A stretch of 64,000 nucleotides of DNA from assembly GCA_026315105.1 (NCBI GenBank), contig CM048745.1, positions 743,439,006 through 743,503,005 on the forward strand, in the 5' to 3' direction. The position numbers and the translations under genes were made by a program. The notes under the pieces are model-generated. The model was not told the DNA's origin. It made no database searches and worked only from the letters and a program-made list of their open reading frames with translations. This document shows, piece after piece, positions 1 through 11,659 of the stretch; positions within the stretch are counted from its first letter, which is position 1, and the number at the start of each line of letters is the position of its first letter. The DNA is from Locusta migratoria (lineage: Eukaryota; Arthropoda; Insecta; Orthoptera; Acrididae).

Positions 1-564
1 AGATGCAGTAAGGAAAATGAACATGCACAAACAGGAAGTGACATAATTTGTGTCATACAAGAGGCATGTCAGGATGGTCCAATCATAAGTCACTGAGTGC
101 GTTAAGTGGGAGGCCAGTTGAGAAACGTAGTCTGGCATTAATTTTCACATGTCGCTTTTGTGGTCTACAACATCTATGCTCCAGTCAGATTATAATTCTA
201 TTTAAATCTTTAAGGCAATACTACAAAGATTTGTAGTTTCTTTCAGCCATTGAAACAACAGAAGAAAACCAATGGGTTCAGGAGAAGAAAAGTGCTCTTG
301 TAATTCACTTATGCACTGTAAACAGAGGAAAGAAATTATTTGTGTATTTGCTAAACCAAGTAATTAGAATTGAAAAGTATTTGCAATGCATTCTAATGAA
401 TAGAACCAACAAGAAAGAAGGTCGTTCTGAGGCATCAGAGAGTGGGAACACTGTAAATTCTGCATGATTTATGCTAAGAGAAGCTAGACAGTATGAATGC
501 CTCCAAAACTTTGACATGTCCAAAGAGAGACAACTTTTAAGCAACAATATTTGGGTATACTCAC
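1..564. other. Dp intron, no recognised element
   Basis: This is AT-rich intronic sequence downstream of the last Dp exon seen. I recognise no coding signature, RNA gene or transposon. Short open frames here lack any family motif. Confidence 0.5.
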
Positions 565-648
565 GAACAACGTAATTTTCCAAGGCTTTTGGAACCATGG
601 ATTTGGCCTTCTGCAAATCAGCATCTGAGCATTCTCCCTTGTCAAGAC
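565..648 (-). CDS. Dp: Dp exon, end of marked-box region
   Basis: This exon is 84 bp, with acceptor TATTTGTAG and donor GTGAGTA. Two leading bases complete Gly, followed by LDKGECSDADLQKAKSMVP and KALENYVV. This matches the family stretch in which GLESGxCSxEDLxxAxSLVPKALExYV follows the marked box. It ends one base into the next codon, so coding continues before base 1, where the acidic C-terminal tail is expected. The preceding intron (10.9 kb) contains the interrupted Gypsy element. Confidence 0.95.
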
Positions 649-929
649 CTACAAATACATCCAATTTGTAAACTTTTTGGTCAAGAAATTTTTACATTTG
701 AAAACATTTCTAAATTGTCTATAAATAAAGGAAGAAATCACATATATAACAACATTTTATATATTCACTATACACGATACATAAACAAAATAAACAACAA
801 CAAAATCACAGAAGAAATAACTGAGATTTTCCAGATTAATATCAAATAATGGAAAGTCCAGGTTGGAATTACCAATATAGTAATAAGGACAGTTTACAAC
901 CCACTGCAAAGACATGGCGATGAGCTGTG

Positions 930-930
<1 letters not shown>

Positions 931-966
<36 letters not shown>

Positions 967-1144
967 ACTTCCAGCTATTCTCCATGGCCATCTTCAGAAA
1001 ATGGAACATTCACACTATCACACAGGCACTCAACATAGTCACACAACCTTCATCTCCGACTGCCAAATCGGAGACTGTATTGTGTGCCTGTGTTATTGTG
1101 TGAATGTTCCATTTTCTGAAGATGGCCATGGACAATAGCTGAAA

Positions 1145-1184
<40 letters not shown>
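931..1184. repeat. Foldback palindrome: (CA)n, 57-bp arm, hairpin loop, 57-bp arm, (GT)n
   Basis: A CA run (931-964) is followed by an arm at 973-1029 whose inverted copy lies at 1084-1140 with about three mismatches. A GT run (1149-1184) of nearly the same length follows. In the centre a seven-base stem (1053-1059 with 1068-1074) closes the loop. The outer CA and GT runs are also mutually complementary, so the whole unit could fold into one hairpin of about 120 bp. The left flank (about 849-930) resembles the start of the repeat at 11334-11444, so this is probably an inverted duplication of an interspersed family. Confidence 0.85.
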
Positions 1185-1185
<1 letters not shown>

Positions 1186-1707
1186 GTAAACTGTCATCAT
1201 TACAGATTAATATCTACATTGAAATGTAATGCATTTTCATGAGACACTGCTAATTTTGTTACACCTGTAAAAGTTATCAAAATATGAGAACAAAATTGCA
1301 CATCTAGATATAATGCAATTCATTTTGTACCCTAAAACTTCTCTAGTGATTTTCCATTTGATTTAAAGTTCACTACAGCCCTACTGAAAATTTAATAAAA
1401 ATGCACAAATGGTTTCAGGTTCTGTAGTTACATATCGGTTTAAGAATAAATAAATAAATAGAAACAATACTATGAGACAATCTAGGATATAAAACTTAAT
1501 TATACAGACAGAAATGGGCTAATACTTAAAATTACATAACTAAAATAATATTCAAGGAGTAATATGATTGTTACAATCTCCTCTGAGTTCTCAAAGTTGA
1601 CGTTACGGACACTCTCCATTTTGTGCTCAGTCATGCCGCTGTCCCGTTCCTCTGAGTCTCTGCCAATGTTTTTGGGTTTATCTATCTTCCACAAGTGGGG
1701 GCTCAGT

Positions 1708-1710
<3 letters not shown>

Positions 1711-1782
<72 letters not shown>

Positions 1783-1794
1783 GGGGGGGGGGGG
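1711..1794. repeat. (GA)n microsatellite followed by a G run
   Basis: A GA array spans 1711-1778 and runs into 15 consecutive G (1780-1794). The rest of 1185-2520 is intronic sequence in which I recognise nothing. Confidence 0.95.
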
Positions 1795-2518
1795 TGCTGT
1801 GAATCCAAAGGTTGTGAGTTCAATACTCACTCATTCCCAGAACTTTTATCTGTAACTTTTCACTTCTGGCAATGTTGTTATGAAAAATGCTGAGCTGCAC
1901 TGTGTTTCGGAATCCACATTAAACTGTAGGCCCCCCTACAACTGGCTAGATAAATCAGTTTGAAAATCACAGGAAGGCAATGGCTTACCACCTCCAAACA
2001 GGGACATGCATAGCAAGTCTGTCGGATTCAAGTCAATCTTCAGATTGTTGACTGCTTTACCTTTTCACATCTCTTAAACAATATTTTACAGATTTATATT
2101 CCTGTTTTGGATTCTACCTTGGTGTCATTTTGTTCTTAAAGGGATGTGTGCCTATACAATGATTTGTTTGTTTGTTTGCAAGAACAGTTTTAGGAATTAA
2201 TGATTATGGTACCCCACAAATAATGTTTTTATAGTACAAACCACTCAGTGTCACAGTTAATTTTCAGTTATGTAAAACACCAATTGTAACTGCAGCTGAC
2301 CTTGTTTAATAATCATGAATAGTTTCTACTGTGGATATACATCATCTAAACTTTTGTTATTTTCCATTATTGTGATGACCTGTGATTAAACTGTTGCCAT
2401 ACAATGAAACTGTCCTCTTTTGGCTATTACATTTATTTCATTATTTTGCAATTTCATTTAACTGGTCTGTTAACTGAAATAAAATTATCTACAGGCAAAC
2501 ATATGTTCCTCATTGCTG

Positions 2519-2520
<2 letters not shown>

Positions 2521-2575
<55 letters not shown>
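2521..2575. repeat. Uninterrupted A run, 55 nt
   Basis: Fifty-five consecutive A residues. It could be the tail of a plus-strand retrotransposed copy, but the sequence before it matches nothing I recognise. Confidence 0.95.
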
Positions 2576-2577
<2 letters not shown>

Positions 2578-2743
2578 TATAGGCACTAGCTTTCAGTACA
2601 AGAAATTCCAGCAAAGTAAAGCTTGGAGAAAATTAACGAGGATTCTGAAGCACAATGTACACACAAAATTGCTGAAATGGGAGCCAATTGAGATGTATAA
2701 CTACCTGTTGAGCCACAAGAAGTTGTGGTGGCAATAGCCAACA

Positions 2744-2915
2744 AACTATGGTCACCTTTGGAGTGTAATATCTACACCAAGGTCTTTGGGCACGCTGCTT
2801 CCCAGCTTCCATGCTAACTTGGGTTCAGTCTCTGTATGTATGTTGTTTGAGTAGCTATAAAGTGAGTATCTTGCATTTGGTGGTTTCACTGGAGCTACAA
2901 CCACTAAATCCCATA
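2744..2915 (+). repeat. 5' LTR of the degenerate Gypsy element
   Basis: It shares with 11027-11200 a TTTGG-containing start, a GTAGC(T/A)ATAAAGTG segment and the TTTGGTGGTTTCACTG motif. The start is approximate because the upstream end is diverged. The two LTRs differ at many positions, so the insertion is old. Confidence 0.65.
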
Positions 2916-3354
2916 GTGGTGACCTTGACTGCTTTATTCTGCTACTGAATGTACATTTTTGTGCGTTTCATGTTGCCCACACCGGTTTTATCTGTTTTTA
3001 ACAGTTGTGACCTAATGGTTTGCCGCCACAATGACTTCGCCAATGTGACATGCCGAGCTACATTATGGCCCCGCCAAACTTTCACAACCTTGCCTCAACT
3101 ACAGGATGCATTAAATTCTCTCTCTCAAATGCTGTTCAAACGGTCCGGCATTCTTCACAAGACCTTTTCACTTAGGATCTTGGCAATAGTGCACATAGTA
3201 TTACAACGGACTTGGGCTTTGTTACTCTGAACATTGCACAGAGCCCAGGATTTAAACAGTTTCCATGCTCAACAGAACTATTTCACAAGTCCTCAACATC
3301 TGCCAGAGTCTAAAGCTAATAGTGTAAATTTCAGTGCTGTTGTTGTTGTGGTCT

Positions 3355-4216
3355 TCAGTCTAGAGACTGGTTTGATGCAGCTCTCCACCCTACTCTATCC
3401 TGAGCAAGCCTTTTCATCTCCTCATAAGAACGACAACCCACATCCACTTGAATCTGCTTACTATACGCGTCTCTTGGTCTCCCTCTGCGATTTTTACCCC
3501 ACACACTTCCCTCCAACGCTAAATTCACAATTCCTTGATGTCTAAGAATGTGTCCTACCAATCTATCCCTTCTTTTAGTCAAGGTATGCCAGAAATTTCT
3601 TTTCTCCCCAATTTGGTTCAGTACCTCCTCATTAGTTACGCGATCCACCCACCTAATCTTCAGCATTCTTCTGTAGCACCACATTTCAAAAGCCTCTATC
3701 CTCTTTCTGTCCACACTGCTTATCGTCCATGTTTCACTCCCATACAAGGCAACACTCCATACAAATGCCTTCAGAAAGGACTTCCTTAGGCTTAAATCAA
3801 TATTGATGTTAACAAATTTCTCTTTTTCAAAAACACCTTTCTACCCATTGCCATTCTGTATTTTATATCATCTGTACTGCGACCATCATTTGTTATTTTA
3901 CTGCCCAAGTAACAAAACTCCTCTACCTCCTTTATTGTTTCGTTACCTAATCTAATTCCTTCAGCACCACCTGATTTTCTTACACTGCACTCCATTACCC
4001 TAGTTTTGCTCTTGTTAATATTCATCTTATATGCACTTTCAGCACACTGTCCATTCCGTTCAATTGCTCTTCCAGGTCCTTTGCTGTATCTGACAGAATT
4101 ACTATGTCGTCGGCAAAACGCAATGTTTTTAATTCTTCACCCTGAACTTTAATTCCTTCTCCAAATTTCTCCTTGCTTTCCTTTATAGCTTGCTCATTAT
4201 ACAAATTGAACAACAT
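3355..4216 (-). pseudogene. RTE reverse transcriptase, C-terminal pieces
   Basis: Three pieces in shifted frames continue the protein. Bases 4216-4022 carry LRFADDIVILSDTAKDLEEQ with the FADD catalytic box. Bases 4025-3792 carry INKSKTRVMECSVRK and FCYLGSKITNDGRS, the thumb region. Bases 3747-3355 carry LYGSETWTISSVDRKRIEAF, then MLKIRWVDRVTNEEVL and the C-terminal GHILRHQGIV and RRGRPRDA motifs typical of this family. The gaps are small insertions or deletions, so only a few lesions separate this copy from an open frame. Confidence 0.8.
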
Positions 4217-4268
4217 TGGAGAAAGGCTACAACCCTGTCTTACTCCCTTCCCAACTGATGCTTCCCTT

Positions 4269-5981
4269 TCATGCCCTTCGAGTCTTAATAACTGCAGTCT
4301 GGCTTTTGTACAAGTTGTAAATAACTCTCCTTTCCCTATATTTTACTCCTGCTTGCTTCAGAACTTGAAAGAGTTTATTCCAATCAACATTGTCAAAAGC
4401 CTTCTCCAAATCTACAAAAGCTAGAAATGTTGGTTTGCCTTTTCTTAATCTATCTTCTAGGATAAGCTGTAAAGTGAGTATTGCCTCTCGTGTTCCTACA
4501 TTTCTCCTGAACCCAAACTGATCTTCCCCGAGGTCGGCTTCTACCAGCTTTTGCATCCTTCTGTATATAATTCGTGTTAATATTTTGCAACCATGACTTA
4601 TTAAACTGATGGTTCTGTAGTTTTCACACCTGTCTGCACCTGCTTTCTTTGGAATGGGGATTATAACATTTTTCTTAAAGTCTGAGGGTACTTCACCTGT
4701 CTCATAGATCTTACACACAATGTGAAACAATTTTGTCATGGCTGGTTCTCCCAGAGACTTCAGTAGCTCTGATGGGATATCATCTACTCCAGGGGCCTTG
4801 TTTCGACTTAGATCTTTCAGTGCTCTGTCAAATTCATCTCTCAGTATAGTATCTCCTATTTCATCATCATCTACATCATCTTCCCTTCCTACAATAATGT
4901 CTCTAAGTTCATTTCCTTTGTAGAGCCCCTCTATATACTCTTTCCACTTTTCAGCTTTCCCTTCCTTGCTGAGAACAGTTTTTCCATCAGTGTCCTTAAT
5001 ATTCATAGAGCTGTTTTTCTTATCGCCAAATGTTTCTTTTATTTTCCGGTAGGCTGTATCTATTTTTCCCCTATTTATACATTCTTCTACATCCTTGCAT
5101 TTGCCTTCTAGCCATTCCTGCTTAGCCATTTTGCACTTCCTGTCAATCTCATTTCTTAGTAGTCTGTACTCCATTTTGCCTGTTTCATTTACTGCATTTT
5201 TATACTTTCTCCTTTTATCGATTAAATTTAGTATCTCCTGTGATATCCAAGGATTCTTTGTAGGTCTTGCCTTCCTACCTATTTTGTCCTCTGCTGCCTT
5301 CACTATTTCATCTCTCAATTTTACCCATTCCTCCTCAACTGTTTTATTTTCCCCTGTTTCTATCAATTGTTGCCTGAAGCTCCCTCTGAAATTCTTAAGA
5401 ACTTCGGGTTCCTTCAATTTATCTAAGTCCCATCTCCTTATTTTCCTACCTTTCTGTAGTTTCTTCAGTTTCAGCCTACAGTTCATAATCAACAAGTTAT
5501 GGTCAGAGTCTATGTCTGCCCCTGGGTATGTTCTACTATTCAAAACCTGGTTCCGAAATCTATGTCTTACCATTATAAAATCTATCTGGTATCTCCCGGT
5601 GTCTCCTGGTCTCTTCCACGAATACAACCTTCTTTTGTGATTCTTAAACCAGGTGTTTGTTATAACTAAATTATGTTCCGTGCAAAATTCTACCAGGTGG
5701 CTTCCTCTTTCATTCCTTTTGCCCAGACCACATTCACCCACTATCTTCCCTTCCCATCCTTGTCCTACTACCGAATTCCAGTCTCCCATAACAATTAAGT
5801 TTTCCTCTCCCTTAATTGTCTGAATAATTTCTTTTAGCTCCTCATATATTTCTTCGATCTCCTCATCATCGGCAGAGCTAGTTGGCATATAAACCTGTAC
5901 TACTGTTGTCAGTGTTGGCTTCGTATCTATCTTGACAATGATAATTCGATCGCTGTGCTGGTCATAGTAGTTTACCCGCAT
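4269..5981 (-). pseudogene. RTE endonuclease/reverse transcriptase, first long open frame
   Basis: This is 570 codons without a stop. Residues 1-170 are the C-terminal two thirds of an apurinic-type endonuclease: MGDWNSVVGQG near 65-74, QIDFIMV near 132, and SDHNLL at 159-164 with the catalytic D-H pair. A charged linker follows. RT begins near residue 385 with RNKAPGVDDIPSELLK, then VIIPIPKK, ENYRTISL, GFRRNVGTREAI, and FVDLEKAFDNVDW with the first catalytic Asp. The frame breaks after the YNLYKSQTAVIKT stretch. The N-terminal part of the endonuclease is missing, so the ATG seen is not an authentic start. Confidence 0.85.
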
Positions 5982-6024
5982 TCCGCTTCAAATTTGAATT
6001 CTCACCCCACCTCTGTGCCACCAT

Positions 6025-6861
6025 GTGCTTCAGTGTTATCACTCCGCAGCCCACGTGCCTAGCCAACAGTTACCCAACACTTTGTTCCAGCAAGATCTTG
6101 TTCGATTTGCACCACCTTGTGCTACTGCCAGTGAACATTTTTTAGACTCTTCGGCAAGTTCGGTCTCTGGATTGAGCTCCTACTCACAAGTTTCCACTGC
6201 AGCTATTTCCTCGTGCGCAGTGTCTTTGACGAGTGGCGCAATACGATCAACCTTTGTGCAACCGCTAGTGCAGTTCCTAACTCTTGACAGTACTCTGAAC
6301 ACTCAAAAGTTCAAGAGCGCTTTTTCATGCACGAACTTTGTAACCAGTGACAATTTTCAGAACGTGCTATCATACTCAGCGTCCCAGGGCGCATCTGCCA
6401 CTCTGTGAACACACGTGCCGCCCTCTTCTGATCATATGACTAGGACTTCTCACAACTCTTTTGTGTTTGCCAGCTAACAACTGCCCGTTTCTCAGGCACA
6501 TTTCGGTGCCGCTGCTGCATTGGCAGCTTATGTCACCCCACAACACAATGTCGCCACACATTCACTCGCTTTCCCAGTCCCACCAGAGACATCTGCCATG
6601 CCGTGTGACACCGTAGCATTGCAACTACAAAAGCAGTCAGATGCCGCTGCCACAGGCAAAAATGCTCTAGCGCTTCAATCAACTCCATCCCCACCACCTG
6701 ATTATTTACCACTGCTGCCTCCCTTCTCATTAGACACTTCAACGATATGGTTCGCATCAGTGGAACAAATCTTCGACCACTACTCACTCAATGACGACAC
6801 AGCTCGTTCCCTCTGTTTAGTAATGCATCTACACGAGCACATCAACCTCATGTATGACTAG
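6025..6861 (+). pseudogene. Gypsy gag remnant
   Basis: Two open stretches (6025-6408 and 6520-6861) carry a Ser/Thr/Ala-rich leader and then a PPxxLDTSTIWFASVEQIF motif. That motif corresponds to the start of the gag core of CsRn1/Mag-type Gypsy elements, where a Trp-Phe-x-x-x-E pattern is conserved. The frame is lost by 6861 and no zinc knuckle is left. It lies just after the RTE insertion and upstream of pol debris. Confidence 0.6.
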
Positions 6862-7469
6862 GTCACTTTGCCCTCCCCCCACCTCTCGCTGCTACCATTT
6901 GGCAAAGCAGATGATACTTGAGCCACTAACCCGCACACCTGATCAAGACAATCCGCCATATCCTGCACGAGGAAATCTTCGGTGACAAGAAATCCCTCAC
7001 AACTGTGACGACGGCGCCTCTGCCTAACGGTTGGCGAATACGCTATGCCCAATTCAACACACATGGCGGTCTGGACCACCAAGTTCCCGCTCCCGGTTCA
7101 GCCGGCACTCGCCTAGAACATACTCAAGTTGCCTAGCAAGCACATCCGCATTGCGGGCTGGGTTTACGATGCATTCCTTTAGGAGGCACGCCACAAGCTG
7201 CAATCACTGGTTCAACAATCACCACCTCAACCTCGCCCACCTAGTGGTGGCAACACTATGGCCCCCTCCGTGGACTCCAATGACGGCCCGCCTACGTTCA
7301 TCCGCTACCCGCAAGAAAAGTTCCACGCCGCTACTATCAAAGGAGAAGCCGCACTTAAGTGCTGCCGATTGTACCTTCACCCAAACGCAAAGCACATAAT
7401 GACTTAGGTGCTGCATCCTGCCCTGCAGACAACAGGTGCCTACACACACTGCATTCTGTACAAGGATCT

Positions 7470-10400
7470 CCATTTCCCGGTGGTCATCTCTACATTCAAG
7501 ACTGCATTTCCGGCATTCACTTCCTGATCGAGACAGGTGTCTATGTCTCGCTGCTTTCATCATCCATGGTGACTGGCACTCTACAACTTCTCCAAGTATT
7601 CAAGCAGTTCTTTGAGCCGTCAACACACCTCAGCTTCCGTGTGCTGGTTCTACCTCTTACTCTGTTCACCTGTCTCCCGAACGCATATTAAAATTGAACT
7701 TTTTTGTGGCTGACATACCATAACGTAAACTAGGTGTGAATTTTCAGGCTCACCAGAAACTTTCTCCAGATGAAGCTCATCGTGCCGTCTTGCACCATAC
7801 CCCAAACAGAGCTTCCCCTGTTATTTGTTGCGTGTGAGAACACAATTCGCAAGTGACGAATGTTAACAAGTTCAACAAACTTGAGTCAAAGTGGTCTATG
7901 GAACATGATGAAGTGATTAAATTGTGCCGTGAAAGAGGAAACATTACCCATGAGTGCTCTGACACTATCAAAAAGCCGGATTTGCTTATGTCAAAGTGGG
8001 CTACCGAACATGAACAAGTGTTGTGCCTTTGGTGAGAGCAAGAAGACATTGTTTACTGCCTCATGGATGCTGAATCACAACTGTCATCTGAAGCCACTCG
8101 GGGAGAGGCTAGGTGCTGCTTGGCAAAGGACACAAATTTCAATGTTATTACTTGTTCTCTCAGTGCAAACAGTGACATTGTGCCTGTGTGCAAGGTTAAG
8201 AGTGATTCTGATAGTTTGGTACCTCCTACCAGCTCCTATGCGAGGTATGTAAACAAAACTTGTCGACACGCCACACACATCCAGCCCTCCCGTGCCTGCT
8301 GTACACCCCTCGCAACCAACTTTGAACTTTAACTTACCCAGCCGCAATCCAGCCTTCCCATCATGCCATCATGGTGAACTATGCTAAAAAAATTATTTCA
8401 TTGCATGGTAAATGTGCTCCTGCTCGAGCTATCAAACCTTTCTCTAGCGTTCTGATCAAATCTCATAGTGTTTCGAGAATGCAATCTCCAGTTGTTACAC
8501 CTGCCACTCGACCGCCATCATCTGCTTGTGCGACAGTGGCTACCCCGCTCTTGTCAGTGGCCAGTTGCAAAACTACATCCTCTCCCATCCTGCATGCCCC
8601 CGGCATCAGAGGCTACACTTTATACTACCCAGCCAGCCAACCTGCCGGCTGCCACAGCTTAGCAGCCAACTTGCTCACACAAACTAGTGGCACCTCCAGC
8701 AGCTTCTGTGACAGCTAACACAACCTCGCCACCACTTCGTCTCCTGTTAGCAGCTGCAACCGACAGGTTCGCCGACCAAACTGTGGCTTAGCTGTCAATG
8801 TCACATTCAGCGACTTCCATCACAACAGTGCGTGCAAACATTCTTACGGCCATAACCCCTGCAAACTCTTGTGAACCCACTTTTGACTGCCGCTTCTTCC
8901 ACTGATACAGTCTCACAACAGTGCATTTCAGTTGTCACCAACGGTACGGTACACAAACTTCAACTAACAGATAACATTCCCATCGTGAACAAACCACATC
9001 TACAATGTGTGCAGAGAAGTTTGAGGCGGTACAAGTAGAGACTTCCGAGCTGCTCGATTCTGGCACTATCGAACCTTCTTCAAGCAATTGGTCTTCTCCC
9101 ATCCACTTAGCTAAAAAGGTCTTGGTTCTAGGCGTATGTGTGGGGACTACTGGAAGCTAAATGCCAAGACTATCAGATACCAATTCCAAATGTTGCAGAC
9201 TTTACCCATGCACTTGGAGGTGCGAAGTATTTTTCTGTTGTGGATTGTAAATGAGCATATCATCATATCCCGATGGCTCTGAAGGACTAAAAAACTGCCA
9301 TCATGACTTATTGGTTTATATCATTACCACTTCATGCCCTTTGGACTTAAGAATATCACAAAGACTTGGTAATGCTTCATAACAGAGGTTCTCTTCCCAC
9401 TTAAATTCTGTTTTGTTTACTTGGTAGACTTTCTAGTGTTTAATGCTTTTGTCAAAGAAAACAAACAACATCTGCAGATCCTATGCAACACACTAGCATT
9501 GAGTTCGACCACAACAAGGACCAACTCCACCAAACCTCTTTCCACTTTCTAAGCTACACTGTCACTGAAGAAGGCATCTCTCATCCGCTTGAGAAAGTGA
9601 ACTCTGTTAAGGACCTACCTCGCCCTTCAAACTTCAAGAAACTTGGATGTTTCCTGGGCACAATAAACTATTACCAACATCATTTGTCAGGTGTCGCTGA
9701 CATTCAAGCTCCACTTATGAATGCGCTAGTGGGCAAACACCTCTGGCACTCACCCTACTCCTTGGACATCGGAAATCACCGACATGTTCTCCGCACTTAA
9801 AGAACTTTTGGCCTAAACCGTTACTATTGTTCAGCTCCAACTGGTTGTGGACAATTTTATCACAACTGACACCACGATCTCAGTGGTTCTCAGCTAGTCA
9901 TTCACCACTGTTACTCCCCCCCCCCCTACAATTTTTCTCCAAAAAACTACACAATACTCAAAGACAGTATTCAGCCTTTGACTGAACTGTTAGTCATTTA
10001 CAAGGTAATCAAACCCTTTCGTTTTGATGTTGAGGGCTATCCTTTTTATGAACTCTAGGACCACAAGTCTCTCAGGCAGCAAATCAGAATCCCCTGGCTG
10101 ACCCCCTCCTCGCCGCTGTCACTACACCTTCATCTCACAATTTACAACCGACGTCAGGACATGAAGGGCTCCAACCAATGGGTGGAGGACGCCCCACTCC
10201 CGCACCAACATCATGATCATGGATTGCCCGCTTCGTCTTAATCACAGACCAAGGCAGGCAGTTTGAATTGGCCCTCTTCTCAGATCTCTGCCACCTCTGT
10301 GGCATCAAACCCATCTACACCACCACCTATAATCCCCAAGGCAACGGATTGGTACAGCAGTGTCACAAAAAACTTAAAACTGCCGTCTGATGCCATGGCT

Positions 10401-10885
10401 CTTTCTGGACAGAGGCTCTCCCCTTGGTCATACTTTGCCTTTATGCCACCTTCAAGCAGGAACTCTGTGGCTCGGTCACCGAGTTCGTGTATGGACAACT
10501 TCTTGTCACACTGGGGGAGCTCATTAACCCCCCCCCCCCAAATCCAAGTGATCTGCCCACACTCGTTGACAGGGATTGCCTGCACTGTGCTGAAGTAAAT
10601 CTCCCCCCCCCCCCGGGCAGTCATCCTCCCCCCTACCGTACGCATCTCATGGGAGCAGACTGCTCACTTCGCACAAGGCTTCCTATTGCCCCCCTTCTCT
10701 TGTTGCTTATTCCGCTCACATTGTCCTCCCCCTTTTACAGCTTCCAGCAACTTTCCTCCCTCTCCCCCAGTAGTCGAGTTCGAATTCCCCCCCTCCCTCG
10801 CAACCAACATACAATTTTCTTGCTGGAAGGCTCATTGTACATAGTTCGCATGGCCACAAGCTGTTCCCCCCTCCTCAACAAATGA
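7470..10885 (+). pseudogene. Gypsy pol remnants (protease, RT, integrase)
   Basis: Protease-like ISGIHFLIETGVYVSLLS near 7510 has the usual D-T/S-G replaced by E-T-G. RT pieces run from about 9010 to 9780: a stretch like LLDSGTIEPSSSNWSSPIHL, then MPFGLKN-like residues near 9330, then KLGCFLGTINYYQHH near 9640, a position conserved just after the RT palm. An integrase core fragment at 10260-10520 reads HLCGIKPIYTTTYNPQGNG, the normal stretch before the catalytic Glu. All are broken by stops and shifts, so no function is expected. C-rich runs (10530, 10602) mark the 3' part. Confidence 0.7.
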
Positions 10886-11026
10886 AGCACGAACTACTGA
10901 AATGTTTCAACCCCCACCCCTCAGTGGATATGGACGTATCGCATCGTGTCGTGCGCATTGTCATCCCCGCTCAGGTCTCCTGCACGCTCGCTCACATGTC
11001 TACTGGATCGTCTAGTCTGGTCCTCC

Positions 11027-11200
11027 GTAACACTTGGAGGACATCTTAGTCTTTGGCCCCACTGCTCTCTGCCTACACACTCCGTTGAGTCTACTTAAAA
11101 TCCCAGACCATAAAAGCGGGGTTTTACTGTATGTAATTCGAGTAGCAATAAAGTGGGTCTATCAGGTATTTGGTGGTTTCACTGCAGGTACAACCCCATA
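11027..11200 (+). repeat. 3' LTR of the degenerate Gypsy element
   Basis: It begins TAACACTTGGAGG, a common start for this LTR type, includes an AATAAA (poly-A signal) in GCAATAAAGTGGG, and ends near CAACCCCATA. It is paired with the copy at 2744. Confidence 0.65.
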
Positions 11201-11333
11201 AAGTAATAATTATGATGTAATAAATCTAGTCCATTAAACATACAACAAATTTGAGAAATTTGTCAAATTCATTAAAATCCTTGTGATGTAATGTCAAATT
11301 ACCACAAATAATGTGAAAAAAGTTTTAATAATG

Positions 11334-11407
11334 GTAAATCCAGGTTGGAATTCAACAATATAATAAGATCGTTTATAACTAACCATAAAAACATGATGAT
11401 GATCTGT

Positions 11408-11444
<37 letters not shown>
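11334..11444 (+). repeat. Interspersed repeat fragment with (CA)n
   Basis: AATCCAGGTTGGAATTCAAC followed by an AATATAATAAG stretch and a CA array (11409-11444) parallels bases 849-964. The shared core suggests a family that ends in a CA microsatellite. The surrounding 11201-11576 is otherwise unremarkable intron. Confidence 0.6.
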
Positions 11445-11446
<2 letters not shown>

Positions 11447-11576
11447 TAAAAAATGTCAATAATTTAATTCTGGTTGCAAATTGAATGAAAAAGCTTGTAG
11501 CCTAGATTCGTTTATAAGTTTGTTACCATTTAAATTATAAAAGTATAAAGAGTAAAATAATTTTTATCTATCTTAC

Positions 11577-11659
11577 CGAGTACCATGCCCATTCGTTTAA
11601 GGACCTCTATATCGTCATGGATTTCAAACTTGTTATCAAAATTGAATACATACTCCGTC
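11577..11659 (-). CDS. Dp: Dp exon, marked box
   Basis: This exon is 83 bp, with acceptor TCTCTTTAG and donor GTAAGATAG. After one base completing Lys it encodes [16 protein letters not shown] and then [11 protein letters not shown], ending one base into a Gly codon. [21 protein letters not shown] is a signature of the DP marked box, which forms the beta-sheet interface with E2F. The degenerate Gypsy element ends 376 bp away, downstream in the direction of transcription, so its whole insertion lies in the next intron. Confidence 0.96.

Larger units (their letters stand above)
3337..5990 (-). mobile_element. RTE-like LINE, 5'-truncated, inserted in the Gypsy element
   Basis: The minus strand carries endonuclease, RT and C-terminal regions in order. 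It ends at a short CAA-type microsatellite at 3337-3350, as RTE-clade elements do. The bases next to the tail are the same as those at the right edge of the window (63960-64000), so this is a repeated family. The 5' end near 5990 falls inside the endonuclease domain. Both sides are Gypsy sequence, which makes this the younger of the two. A short AAATTT match at both edges might be a remnant of the target duplication. Confidence 0.85.
2744..11200 (+). mobile_element. Degenerate Gypsy (CsRn1/Kabuki-like) LTR retrotransposon, interrupted by an RTE LINE
   Basis: Two related direct repeats of about 172-174 bp (2744-2915 and 11027-11200) bound the region. Both share the stretch around ATTTGGTGGTTTCACTG near their 3' end. 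Directly after the first, TGGTGACCTTGACTG at 2917 resembles the Trp-tRNA primer site used by CsRn1-type elements. Gag, protease, RT and integrase remnants follow in the right order on the plus strand. The RTE LINE at about 3337-5990 sits in the 5' part, so the Gypsy body without it is about 5.8 kb. Frames are broken many times. No clean target duplication is visible. Confidence 0.75.

Noticed and set aside
931..1184. A CRISPR-like array or rRNA/ncRNA gene
   Set aside because: It is a single palindrome with microsatellites, and no spaced direct repeats or known RNA fold are present.
1500..1893. Open frames of Ser-Leu or Arg-Glu repeats
   Set aside because: Translation of a GA array on either strand.
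2404..2737. Open frames with poly-Lys
   Set aside because: They read through a 55-nt A run and have no conserved flanks.
5095..5640. A 181-codon plus-strand frame
   Set aside because: It lies opposite the RTE endonuclease/RT frame and has no motif of its own.
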